A DNA stretch of 32,834 nucleotides from a candidate division NC10 bacterium RIFCSPLOWO2_12_FULL_66_18 (GTDB lineage: Bacteria > Methylomirabilota > Methylomirabilia > Methylomirabilales > 2-02-FULL-66-22): positions 10,533-43,366 of the forward strand of contig METI01000215.1 in NCBI GenBank assembly GCA_001771285.1. The letters run 5' to 3'. Of this stretch, positions 7,991 to 15,533 are shown piece by piece (positions within the stretch are counted from its first letter, which is position 1; the number at the start of each line of letters is the position of its first letter). Both the position numbers and the translations under genes were made by a program. The notes under the pieces are model-generated. The model made no database searches. It worked only from the letters and a program-made list of their open reading frames with translations, and was not told where the DNA came from.

Positions 7991-8935
7991 ATGGGACTCA
8001 TGGCCCGCTGGGACGAGGTGCCGGATAGCACGCCGATCGCCAAGGAGGACCTGAAGGGAGGCGAGATCTCCACCAAGCGCCTCTACGGGCTCGACTCCTC
8101 CATCACGGTGGCCATGCGGTCGGCTGGCTACCACTCCCGTCCCCACATCCACAATTGCGAGCAGTTGAACTACCTCGCCGAGGGGGAGCTGTGGGTCTTC
8201 GTCGAGGAGAAAGGCTACCTCCTGCGCCAGGGGGATTATTTCCGGGTTCCCCAGGGGGCCGCCCACTGGGCCTGGAACCGCGGGGAGACGCGGTCCGTCC
8301 TGATCGAGTCCCACTCCCCGCCCCTCATCGGCAAGCCCTCCGTCCGCGCCAAGTCCGTGGGGCTCTTCCACCAGAACGAGCACGGCGTCCCCCGGGCCAT
8401 GCCCCAGACCATCTTCCTCTCCGACGACGTCGCCAAGGCCGTCGAGGCCCGCTCCGTGAACGGGGACGGCGAGCCAAGCCGGTCCCTCCTGGCGCGCGGG
8501 GACGAGGTGCCCTCGGGCCGGCAGCTCGTGAACGTCCTGGGCGGCGGCATGTCCACCTACTTCGTCTACGGCAACGACGGGAACCTGATGGTGGCCACCC
8601 GGGTGGCGGGCTACCACTCGCGCCCCCACGTCCACGACTGCGAGCAGCTCAACTACCTCCAGTCCGGCGAGCTCTGGGTCTTCGTGGAGGACGAGCTCTA
8701 CGAGCTGAAGGCAGGGGACTTCCTGCGGATCCCCACCATGGCTGTCCACTGGGCCTGGAACCGCGGGCAGCAGCCGTCGGTCCTGGTCGAGGTCCACATC
8801 CCGTGCCTCGACCCCTACCGCCGGCAGGGGGCCACCGGCCTCTTCGGGCCCTCCGAGACCCCGGACCTCCGGACGCCGGCCCGTACCATCATGGTGGCCG
8901 ACGAGTACATGAAGGTCGAGGCCCGCTACCTTTGA
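7991..8935 (+). CDS. Tandem cupin (bicupin) protein
   Basis: A 314-residue protein made of two full cupin units. Metal ligands repeat with identical spacing: His52 and His54 (HSRPHIHNCEQLNYL), then His92 (HWAWNRG) in the first unit; His213, His215 and His253 in the second. Glu57/Gln58 and Glu218/Gln219 supply the acidic or amide position. About two thirds of the aligned core residues are identical, and the linker ends also match (IFLSDD... VEARS against IMVADE... VEARY). ATG 7991 is preferred to ATG 7958 because AAAGGAGGAGG precedes it. It lies between HyuA and the second amidase, so it probably acts in the same pathway, as a metal-dependent hydrolase/isomerase or a small-molecule sensor. Bicupins such as ureidoglycine aminohydrolase act on ureides, but I see no specific match. 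Confidence 0.88.
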   Translation: MGLMARWDEVPDSTPIAKEDLKGGEISTKRLYGLDSSITVAMRSAGYHSRPHIHNCEQLNYLAEGELWVFVEEKGYLLRQGDYFRVPQGAAHWAWNRGETRSVLIESHSPPLIGKPSVRAKSVGLFHQNEHGVPRAMPQTIFLSDDVAKAVEARSVNGDGEPSRSLLARGDEVPSGRQLVNVLGGGMSTYFVYGNDGNLMVATRVAGYHSRPHVHDCEQLNYLQSGELWVFVEDELYELKAGDFLRIPTMAVHWAWNRGQQPSVLVEVHIPCLDPYRRQGATGLFGPSETPDLRTPARTIMVADEYMKVEARYL

Positions 8936-9007
8936 GGGAGAGCCCCGACCGACCGCGTCGGAGAAGAACCCTCACGCCCGCTGCACGACGAAAGGGGGCC
9001 GATCGCC

Positions 9008-9691
9008 GTGGGATTTGTCCTCTTCAACCGTGAGATACCAACACGGCTGGATGAGATCCTGCTGCCCGAGCAGACCGCCGCCGTCGTCGTGGATGTCCAG
9101 AACGACTTCTGCAGCCCCGGCGGCCGCGCGGACCAGCGGGGGAGCGATCTCTCGCCGCTCGCCGAGGCGGTCAAGCGCATGACGGTCCTGCTGGAGGATG
9201 CAAGGCGCCACGGCATCAACGTGATCTACATCCAGAACACCGTCCTGCCGGAGGGCCGGCTGAGCCCGGCCCCGGACCTCGCCCGGCGGGCCGCCATGTG
9301 GGGCGAGCAGGACCCGCTGATCACCATCGAGGGGACCTGGGGCCACGCCATCGTGGACACCGTGGCGCCGCGACCCGGGGACCTCGTCATCCGGAAGTTC
9401 AGGCAGAGCGGCTTTGTCGGGACGAACCTGGAGTTGGCGCTCCGCGCCGGCGGCTGTCAGGCTGTGGTCGTGGTCGGGGTCGAGACCCACGGCTGCGTGG
9501 AGGGGACCGCGCGCGACGCTATGGCCCGTGACTTCGCCACCGTCTTGGTGCGCGACTGCGTGGCCTCCTGCGACCGCTCGCTGCACGTGGCCAGCCTGCG
9601 CGTGATGGAAACTCTGCTTCCCAAGGGATGGATCGCGGACGCCGACGCCGTCCGCCGCGCCTGGGCAGCCGACAGGCCTCGCGGCAGATGA
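9008..9691 (+). CDS. Cysteine hydrolase, isochorismatase family (copy 2)
   Basis: A 227-residue paralogue of the hydrolase at 3187-3867. The two align without a gap through the catalytic core, and the triad falls on the same numbers: Asp29 (VVDVQNDFC), Lys130 (IRKFRQSGF) and Cys163 (THGCVEGTARDA). Shared blocks include IYIQN, DPL, GTWGHAIV and RKFRQSGFVGTNLE. About half the residues are conserved overall, with differences concentrated in the C-terminal third (LVRDCVASCDRS here, IPRDGVAALEPQ in copy 1). This suggests different substrates or successive amide-hydrolysis steps. GTG 9008 follows AAAGGGGG at 8991-8998. It ends the enzyme part of the block; the importer binding protein starts 60 bp later. 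Confidence 0.93.
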   Translation: MGFVLFNREIPTRLDEILLPEQTAAVVVDVQNDFCSPGGRADQRGSDLSPLAEAVKRMTVLLEDARRHGINVIYIQNTVLPEGRLSPAPDLARRAAMWGEQDPLITIEGTWGHAIVDTVAPRPGDLVIRKFRQSGFVGTNLELALRAGGCQAVVVVGVETHGCVEGTARDAMARDFATVLVRDCVASCDRSLHVASLRVMETLLPKGWIADADAVRRAWAADRPRGR

Positions 9692-9751
9692 GGGAACAGC
9701 GCACGCTCAGTGTTTCACACACAAGGGGGACCAGGGGGGGAGGGGACGAAC

Positions 9752-10768
9752 ATGACCTGGAAGCTGACGGGAAGGCTCTGCGGACTGGTGGTGATGGTGG
9801 CACTGGTCGTGGGGATGCCGGTCGGCCAACGCGCCGCCGGCGCCCAAACGAAAACGATCCGGCTGGGGATCGGCATCGACATGAGCCACGCGGAGTGGGT
9901 GCTGATCGCCGAGAAGGATTTCGGCCGGAAGTACGGGATCCGGGTGGAGTACAAGACCTTCGAAACGGGCGTCGGGGGGTTGGACGCCGTCATGGCCGGA
10001 CAAATGGACGTGGGGGCCGTAAGCGAGCTAGCCGGCCTGATCGCGGCATCCAAGCGAGGCAATATCGTCGGGGTGGCTCGCCCGTGGTATTCCGGGACCA
10101 TCGGCGGCCTGGCCGCCACGAAGGAGATCAGGAGCCCGGCCGACCTGGTCGGGAAGAAGGTTGCTGTGCACCCGGGGAGCGGCAGCGAGTTCTTCTTCCG
10201 TTTCTTCTTCCTGCCCAAGCACAACCTGGAGGGCAAGCTTGAGGTGGTGAACGTCCCGGTCCCGGAGCAGCTCCAGGCCATGGCGCGAGGGGACATCCAG
10301 GCGGCATCCACCTGGTACCCGTGGCTCGGCCGACTGCCGCAGGTCGTGGCGGGCGGCCACGTCTTGCAGCAGTGGCAGGACAGCGGCTACACCAGCCAGC
10401 ACACCCTCTGGATGAGCAAGCGGCTGGTTGCCGAGGACCGGCAGGCGGCCGTTGCCTTCCTCCGCACCGTGCGGGACGCGATCGATTGGGCCAATGCCTC
10501 CCCCACCAACTGGGCCGAGATGGCGAAAATCGCCGCCAAGGCCTTCCGCATTCCGGAGGACCTGGCGCTATCGCAGCTCAACTACAACAAGTTCGTGCTG
10601 GACCTGACCGACGACTTCCTCCGGCATCAGATGAAGGCCGCCGAGTTTGCCAAGCAGGCCGGCCTATTGCAACTGGCAGACCTAGCGCAGCACGTCAAGG
10701 GCCTGTATGATCCCAGTCTCCTGAAGGAGGCGGCTCCGGACCGGGTCAGCGTGACGTTGATGAAGTGA
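9752..10768 (+). CDS. ABC transporter substrate-binding protein, SsuA/TauA (NMT1) family
   Basis: A 338-residue periplasmic binding protein of the NMT1/THI5-like SsuA/TauA family, which binds sulfonates, nitrate, pyrimidine precursors and related small molecules. Residues 1-32 form a Sec signal peptide with a hydrophobic core (LCGLVVMVALVVGMPV) and AGA-Q cleavage site. The mature protein begins TIRLGIGIDMSHAEWV, then AEKDFGRKYGIRVEY and the characteristic MAGQMDVGAVSELAGLIAA and KKVAVHPGSGSEFF segments. ATG 9752 has GGGGGGGAGGGG just upstream; the earlier in-frame codon at 9710 would add residues before the signal. The ATPase gene starts one base after the stop codon, so the four importer genes are a unit. 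Proximity suggests cargo for the HyuAB/amidase pathway, but this is inference. Confidence 0.9.
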   Translation: MTWKLTGRLCGLVVMVALVVGMPVGQRAAGAQTKTIRLGIGIDMSHAEWVLIAEKDFGRKYGIRVEYKTFETGVGGLDAVMAGQMDVGAVSELAGLIAASKRGNIVGVARPWYSGTIGGLAATKEIRSPADLVGKKVAVHPGSGSEFFFRFFFLPKHNLEGKLEVVNVPVPEQLQAMARGDIQAASTWYPWLGRLPQVVAGGHVLQQWQDSGYTSQHTLWMSKRLVAEDRQAAVAFLRTVRDAIDWANASPTNWAEMAKIAAKAFRIPEDLALSQLNYNKFVLDLTDDFLRHQMKAAEFAKQAGLLQLADLAQHVKGLYDPSLLKEAAPDRVSVTLMK

Positions 10769-10769
10769 T

Positions 10770-11564
10770 ATGGGAGAGGCCATCGAGCTTCACGGGCTAT
10801 CGTTTCGCTACGCCGAGGGATCCCCCTGGGTTGTGCGCGACCTGGACCTCGCGATCCGCCCGGGCGAGTTCTTCGTCCTCCTCGGGCCCAGCGGCTGCGG
10901 GAAGACCTCGGTCCTGAATCTGATCGCCGGCTTCGAGCGCCCCACCCGGGGCGAAGTGCGAGTCTCGGGGCAGCCGGTCGCGGGCCCCGGCGCGGATCGC
11001 GCAGTGATTTTCCAGGGGGACGACTCGCTCTACCCCTGGCTGACGGCGGCCCAGAACGTGGAGTTCCCTCTGAAGATCCGGGGGATGTCGCGGCGCGAGC
11101 GGCAGGGACTGGTGGCGGAGCACCTCCGGCTGGTCGGCCTGGTCGGCCACGAGGGCAAGTACCCCCACCAGCTTTCCGGCGGCATGCGGCAGCGCGTCCA
11201 GATCGCTCGCGCCCTGGTGGTGCCCGAGACGCGCATCCTCCTGATGGACGAGCCTTTCGTCTCCGTGGATGCCCAGACCCGGGCGGTGCTGCAGGGGGAG
11301 CTGAGCGACATCTGGATGCGCTCGCGCAAGGCCGTCCTGTTCATCACCCACGACATCTCCGAGGCGGTGGCCCTGGGGGACCGGGTCGGAGTGATGACGA
11401 GCGGCCCGGGGGCCTCCATCAGGGAGATCGTGGGCGTCTCGCTCGATCGTCCCCGGCGGCGGTCTACCCCCAGATTCGGGGAGCTGTACGAGCACATCTG
11501 GGGCCTGATCTCTGGGACGGTGGCCGCTGACGCCGGTATGGGGCGGGGATCGACCCATGCGTGA
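10770..11564 (+). CDS. ABC transporter ATPase, SsuB/TauB family
   Basis: A 264-residue nucleotide-binding subunit. Walker A is GPSGCGKTS (around residues 39-47), the signature is LSGGMRQRVQIARAL, Walker B is ILLMDEPF and the switch histidine is in FITHD. The overall pattern (GLSFRY at the N terminus, MDEPF then DAQTR) is that of SsuB/TauB/NrtD ATPases. The D-loop reads FVSVDAQTR where most relatives have GALDAQTR, a mild deviation. It starts one base after the binding-protein gene and ends 8 bp inside the first permease gene. It presumably powers the heteromeric channel formed by the two permeases that follow. No accessory C-terminal regulatory domain is present. Confidence 0.94.
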   Translation: MGEAIELHGLSFRYAEGSPWVVRDLDLAIRPGEFFVLLGPSGCGKTSVLNLIAGFERPTRGEVRVSGQPVAGPGADRAVIFQGDDSLYPWLTAAQNVEFPLKIRGMSRRERQGLVAEHLRLVGLVGHEGKYPHQLSGGMRQRVQIARALVVPETRILLMDEPFVSVDAQTRAVLQGELSDIWMRSRKAVLFITHDISEAVALGDRVGVMTSGPGASIREIVGVSLDRPRRRSTPRFGELYEHIWGLISGTVAADAGMGRGSTHA

Positions 11565-12396
11565 TGACCTGCTCCGCCCCCGGTGGCGCGTGCCGAGGCA
11601 GACGGCGATCCTCCCCCGGACTTGGATGCCGATTGCCGTCGCGGCCCAGACCTATGTCGTGGCGGTGATAGTGTTCCTGGTGGCGTGGGAGGTGTCGAGC
11701 CGCGCCTACGGGATTCCCTTGCTGGTTCCCCCCGTCGAGGTGACGTTCCGCAAGCTGGTCCAACTCGTGAAGCAGGGTCTTCTGCTCCGCGACATCCTTT
11801 GGACCACGGGCCGGGTGGCGGTCGGGTTCTTCATCGGGAGCGTCGCTGGGGCCACGGCGGGTCTGGCCATGGGCTACTGGCCGATCATCCGCCGCATGCT
11901 GGAGCCCTACGTCAATTTCTTCCGATTCATTCCCGCCTTGGCGTGGATCTCGATCGTCCTTCTGCTGCTCGGGACGGGCGAGGTAGCCCGAATCTCCATC
12001 ATCGTCTACACCTCCGTCTCGGCGGTCCTGATCAATACCCTGGCGGGCATCGTCTCGATCCCGCCGGCCCAGCTGCGCGCCGCCCAGACGTTCGGCGCCA
12101 ACCAGTCGCAGATCTTCTCACGGGTCATCTTCCCAGGGACGGTCCGGTACATCCTGACCGGCATGCGCTTGGCCCTGGGCAGTGCCTTCATGGCCGTCAT
12201 CAGCGCGGAGATGCTCGTCGCCGATCAGGGCTTGGGATTCCTGGTCATCAACGCACGCCTTTGGATGGCCATGGACGAGGCTCTCGTGGGGGTCATCTTC
12301 ATCGGTCTCCTGGGTCTGCTGGCCGACCGCCTCTTCGGCTACCTGGTCAACCGGTATGCCTGGCGGTTCTACGGCGGCACGGGCTCGGAGATGTGA
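11557..12396 (+). CDS. ABC transporter permease, SsuC/TauC family (first of two)
   Basis: A 279-residue inner-membrane permease. A basic N-terminal tail precedes about six hydrophobic spans. The ATPase-docking loop is present (RAAQTFGANQSQIFSRVI), followed by the SsuC-type segment TGMRLALGSAFMAVISAEM. ATG 11557 lies inside the end of the ATPase gene, consistent with coupled translation. Its partner permease follows immediately and is related but clearly different in sequence. Length and loop fit the taurine/nitrate/sulfonate group, and cargo cannot be deduced from the sequence. Confidence 0.92.
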   Translation: MRDDLLRPRWRVPRQTAILPRTWMPIAVAAQTYVVAVIVFLVAWEVSSRAYGIPLLVPPVEVTFRKLVQLVKQGLLLRDILWTTGRVAVGFFIGSVAGATAGLAMGYWPIIRRMLEPYVNFFRFIPALAWISIVLLLLGTGEVARISIIVYTSVSAVLINTLAGIVSIPPAQLRAAQTFGANQSQIFSRVIFPGTVRYILTGMRLALGSAFMAVISAEMLVADQGLGFLVINARLWMAMDEALVGVIFIGLLGLLADRLFGYLVNRYAWRFYGGTGSEM

Positions 12397-12418
12397 GGCC
12401 GTCCCGGAGAATCAGACG

Positions 12419-13192
12419 TTGGAACTGGCGTCGAGGCGAGGCAGGAATGATTGGATCGTCGCGGCGGTGCCGGCCGCGGCGATCCTCCTCACCTGGGAGG
12501 TGGCCGCGGCGGCGACCCGCGCCCGGTACGGCGTCCCCGGTCCGTCGCACGTCCTGATCACGTGGGGCCGGATGATTGCGGATGGGAGCCTCCTCGCCGA
12601 CATTAACGTGAGCCTCCGGCGGATCCTCGTGGGATTCGCCATCGGCAGCGCCCTGGGCTATACCGCCGGCCTGCTCCTGGGGAACTTCAGGGCCCTGCGG
12701 CGATTCTGCGACCCCTACATCCATTTCTCGCGGTACGTGCCGCCCATCAGCCTGATCAGCCTCGCCGTCATCCTGTTCGGCATCGGGGAGAACTCGAAGG
12801 TGTTCCTCATCGTGTACACGGCGACCTTCATGGTCCTGCTCAACACAATCGCGGGCGTGCACGCCATCCCCACGAACCGGATGCGCGCCGCCAGGAGCTT
12901 CGGCGCGGGGACGTTCCAGCTCTTCACCCACGTCATCGTTCCCTCGTCGGTGTCCCACGCGATCACGGGGATGCGCATTGCCATGGGCAACGCCTTCGCG
13001 ACCATCGTGGTCGCCGAGATGCTGGCTGCCCGCTCGGGCGTCGGGTTTCTCATCTACAATTCCTACCAGTACCTCGACATTGACAAGATCCTGATCGGGA
13101 TCTTCACGCTTGGCTTGCTTGGGTACCTGGCGGACCTGGCCATGCGACGGCTCGACCGCAGCCTGGCCCGGTTCCGGCCGCTGGGCTTCTAG
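12419..13192 (+). CDS. ABC transporter permease, SsuC/TauC family (second)
   Basis: A 257-residue permease related to the preceding gene product. Its docking loop is RAARSFGAGTFQLFTHVI and its later segment TGMRIAMGNAFATIVVAEM parallels the first permease. The reading frame is open well into the preceding gene, but that part reads as permease-1 shadow. No ATG or GTG lies in the short spacer in frame. I choose TTG 12419, 22 bp after the preceding stop codon, with CGGAGA at 12404-12409 as ribosome site; GTG 12467 would cut into the first membrane span. Two non-identical permeases served by one ATPase suggest an asymmetric heterodimeric channel, whereas SsuC/TauC proteins usually act as homodimers. 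Confidence 0.88.
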   Translation: MELASRRGRNDWIVAAVPAAAILLTWEVAAAATRARYGVPGPSHVLITWGRMIADGSLLADINVSLRRILVGFAIGSALGYTAGLLLGNFRALRRFCDPYIHFSRYVPPISLISLAVILFGIGENSKVFLIVYTATFMVLLNTIAGVHAIPTNRMRAARSFGAGTFQLFTHVIVPSSVSHAITGMRIAMGNAFATIVVAEMLAARSGVGFLIYNSYQYLDIDKILIGIFTLGLLGYLADLAMRRLDRSLARFRPLGF

Positions 13193-13195
13193 CCG

Positions 13196-13235
13196 TGATC
13201 CGAGATGCCGAGCAGCCAAGTTGCCAAGACGCGAA
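13196..13235 (+). repeat. Degenerate 8-bp tandem repeat in the spacer before the second potD-like gene
   Basis: Five consecutive 8-base units follow the permease stop codon: TGATCCGA, GATGCCGA, GCAGCCAA, GTTGCCAA and GACGCGAA. The approximate consensus is GNNGCCRA. The rest of the 147-bp spacer holds no gene that I recognise. Confidence 0.6.
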
Positions 13236-13308
13236 CCCAGAAATCGAGCCAGGTTGGCGGTTCAGTGGCTCTCTCGCCTTCGACTCTGGAGGCTCACGGT
13301 TGAGGTAT

Positions 13309-13327
13309 GGCCCCGCGTGACGGGGCC
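13309..13327 (+). other. Perfect 7-bp hairpin immediately before a ribosome-binding site
   Basis: GGCCCCG (13309-13315) and CGGGGCC (13321-13327) form a perfect stem with a five-base CGTGA loop. The hairpin ends directly at the GGAGGGGGG ribosome site of the second potD-like gene (ATG 13340). It has no T-tract, so it is not a classical terminator. It could limit ribosome access, or stabilise the downstream message after processing. Confidence 0.45.
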
Positions 13328-13339
13328 GGAGGGGGGACG

Positions 13340-14419
13340 ATGCGATCGACGATGAGACGTCTGGCAACCGGGATCGGCTGGCTCCTCGCGGTGACGGTGG
13401 CCTTCCTCGCCTTGCCGCTTTATGCGGCGGAGGTCCCTCCCGGCCAGAAGGAGGTCGTCTTCGCCGGGGCGGGCGGGACCTTCGAGACGAGCTTCCGTAC
13501 CAAGATCTTCCCCAAGTTCGAACAGAAGACCGGCATCAAGGTGATCTACGCCACGGGCACGACCACGGGGAACTTCGCCAAGGTCCAGGCGCAGCGCGCC
13601 CGCCCCGAGATCGACGTGATCTGGACCAACGACGTGACCCACGGCATGGGGAAGCAGATCGGCCTGTACACTCCCCTGGACCCGAAGCGGGTCACCAACC
13701 TGGAATACGTCTATCCCTTCGCGCGGGACCCGGACGGCATCGGGGTCACCCAGGGCGTGGCCGCCATCGGCCTGGAGTACAACACCCGAATCTTCCGCGA
13801 GAAGGGGCTTGCCCCGCCCACCTCCTGGTACGACCTCTGGTGGCCCGATCTGAAGGGCCGCGTGGCCATCTACACCGTGCCGCACGGGTACGGGAACCTC
13901 TTCTTGGCCCTCATGGCCAAACTGGAGCGCGGCTCGGAGCAGAACGTTGAGCCCGGCCTGGCCAAGATCAAGGCCCTGGCCCCCAACGTCCTGGCCTTTC
14001 CCGATGCCCCGGCCCAGCTCGACAACCTCCTGAAGCAGGGGGAGGTCTGGCTCACGTACAATGCCACCCCGCGGGTCTTCGAGCTGCAGGCGACGGGATT
14101 CCCCGTGGACTTCGTCTACCCCAAGGAGGGGGCGATCTACTTCGTGAACTACTTCGACGTGGTCAAGGGCGCCCCGCACCCCGAGGCCGCCCAGGAGTTC
14201 GTCAACTTCCTGATCGGGGAGGAGGCCCAACTGGGGATGGCCGTGGAGATGTTGTGGGGCCCCATCAACAGCCGGGTGAAGCTCCCCCCGGACGTCGCCC
14301 GGAAGGTCCCGAGCACACCCGAGCAGCTTAAGAGCCTGGTCCGCATCGACACGCGCGTGGTCAGCGCCAACCTCCAGACCTGGACCGAGCGGTGGCGGCG
14401 CGAGGTCGAGGGACGCTGA
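13340..14419 (+). CDS. Extracellular solute-binding protein, PotD-like (second Pot system)
   Basis: A 359-residue periplasmic binding protein of the spermidine/putrescine type. A Sec signal peptide with hydrophobic core GIGWLLAVTVAFLALPL ends near YAAEV; unlike the first potD-like protein, there is no twin-arginine export motif next to the core. The mature part begins KEVVFAGAGGTFE and has the EQKTGIKVIYATGTT and RPEIDVIWTND segments of the family, with WYDLWWPDLKGRVAIY in the middle. ATG 13340 is chosen because GGAGGGGGG sits 4 bp upstream and gives a proper signal peptide; 13307 would add an unlikely polar leader. It starts a D-A-B-C operon, whereas the first system in the window is A-B-C-D. 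Ligand unknown. Confidence 0.9.
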   Translation: MRSTMRRLATGIGWLLAVTVAFLALPLYAAEVPPGQKEVVFAGAGGTFETSFRTKIFPKFEQKTGIKVIYATGTTTGNFAKVQAQRARPEIDVIWTNDVTHGMGKQIGLYTPLDPKRVTNLEYVYPFARDPDGIGVTQGVAAIGLEYNTRIFREKGLAPPTSWYDLWWPDLKGRVAIYTVPHGYGNLFLALMAKLERGSEQNVEPGLAKIKALAPNVLAFPDAPAQLDNLLKQGEVWLTYNATPRVFELQATGFPVDFVYPKEGAIYFVNYFDVVKGAPHPEAAQEFVNFLIGEEAQLGMAVEMLWGPINSRVKLPPDVARKVPSTPEQLKSLVRIDTRVVSANLQTWTERWRREVEGR

Positions 14420-14456
14420 GGCCTTCGTCGCATCTGCAGCCGCTCCCGGATAGCTC

Positions 14457-15533
14457 ATGGCCTGCATAGAGCTGCGCGATCTCTCCAAGGCCTTCGGAAC
14501 GGTCGAGGCCGTGCGCGGCCTCTCCCTGGAGGTCAAGTCGGGGGAGTGCCTCGCCCTCCTGGGACCCTCGGGCTGCGGCAAAACCACCACGCTGAACATG
14601 GTCGCGGGGTTCCTCTCGCCCGATCGGGGCGAGATCCTCTTCGACGGCCGCCCCGTCACGGCCCTGCCACCGCACCGGCGGAACGCGGGCATGGTGTTCC
14701 AGAGCTACGCCCTGTTCCCCCACCTCACCGTCCTGGAGAACGTGGAGTTCGGCCTCCGCGCCCGCGGGCAGCCGCGGGAGGCACGGAGCGCCCGGGCACG
14801 GGACGTCCTCCAGCTCGTGCGGCTCGGCGGCCTGGAGGACCGCTACCCGCGGACCCTCTCGGGCGGCCAGCAGCAACGGGTCGCCCTGGCTCGGGCCCTG
14901 GCCATCCAGCCCGCCGTCCTGCTCCTGGATGAGCCTTTCAGCAACCTGGACGCCAAGCTCCGGCAGGAGATGCGGCTGGAAGTCCGGGAGATCCAGCAGC
15001 GCGTCGGCATCACCACCCTCTTCGTGACGCACGACCAGGAGGAGGCCCTGACCATCGCCGACCGCGTGGCCGTCCTGAATCAGGGGCTCCTCCAGCAGGT
15101 GGGCCTCCCGCAGGAGATCTACGCCCGACCCCGGACGATCTTCGTTGCCCGGTTCATGGGTGACGCGAATCTGCTGCCAGGACGAATCGTCGGGCGAGAC
15201 GCCGACGGCCTCATCCTGGAGGTCCGCGCTGGCACCCACCTGCGGGCGGCGACGGGGGACGCGGCGCCCGGAGCCTCCGCGACCGCGGTCGTCCGCCCCG
15301 AGAAGATCCGCCTGCGAGCCACCCCGTCGCCGGGCGCCAATGCCCTGCCCGTGCGGATCAAGCGCGTCACCTATCTGGGAGCGCATCACCAGGTGCACTG
15401 CGTCGCGGGAGACCATCTACTCACGGTCTTCTGCCCCGGGGACGCGCCGCCACCCTCCCCTGCCGAGCCTTGGATCGCGGAGTGGGCGCCGGCGGATTGC
15501 ATCGTCGTGGAGGGGACGGAGGAGACGGCATGA
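14457..15533 (+). CDS. ABC transporter ATPase, PotA-type
   Basis: A 358-residue ATPase of the spermidine/putrescine-Fe group. Walker A is GPSGCGKTT near residue 37, the Q-loop region is VFQSYALFPHLTVLENV, the signature is LSGGQQQRVALARAL, Walker B is LLLDEPFSNLDAKLR and the switch histidine is in FVTHDQEEAL. The C-terminal third is a TOBE-type region (FMGDANLLPGRIV, then VVRPEKIRL), the same region seen as a fragment at base 3. ATG 14457 lies 37 bp after the potD-like stop; its ribosome site is weak. The gene overlaps the next permease through ATGA. Confidence 0.94.
   Translation: MACIELRDLSKAFGTVEAVRGLSLEVKSGECLALLGPSGCGKTTTLNMVAGFLSPDRGEILFDGRPVTALPPHRRNAGMVFQSYALFPHLTVLENVEFGLRARGQPREARSARARDVLQLVRLGGLEDRYPRTLSGGQQQRVALARALAIQPAVLLLDEPFSNLDAKLRQEMRLEVREIQQRVGITTLFVTHDQEEALTIADRVAVLNQGLLQQVGLPQEIYARPRTIFVARFMGDANLLPGRIVGRDADGLILEVRAGTHLRAATGDAAPGASATAVVRPEKIRLRATPSPGANALPVRIKRVTYLGAHHQVHCVAGDHLLTVFCPGDAPPPSPAEPWIAEWAPADCIVVEGTEETA

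Noticed and set aside
5660..8797. A 1045-codon open frame on the minus strand
   Set aside because: It is the shadow of HyuA/HyuB and the bicupin. Third-position G/C bias removes stop codons from the opposite strand. The translation is rich in Asp, Gly, His, Gln and Arg without any recognisable domain.
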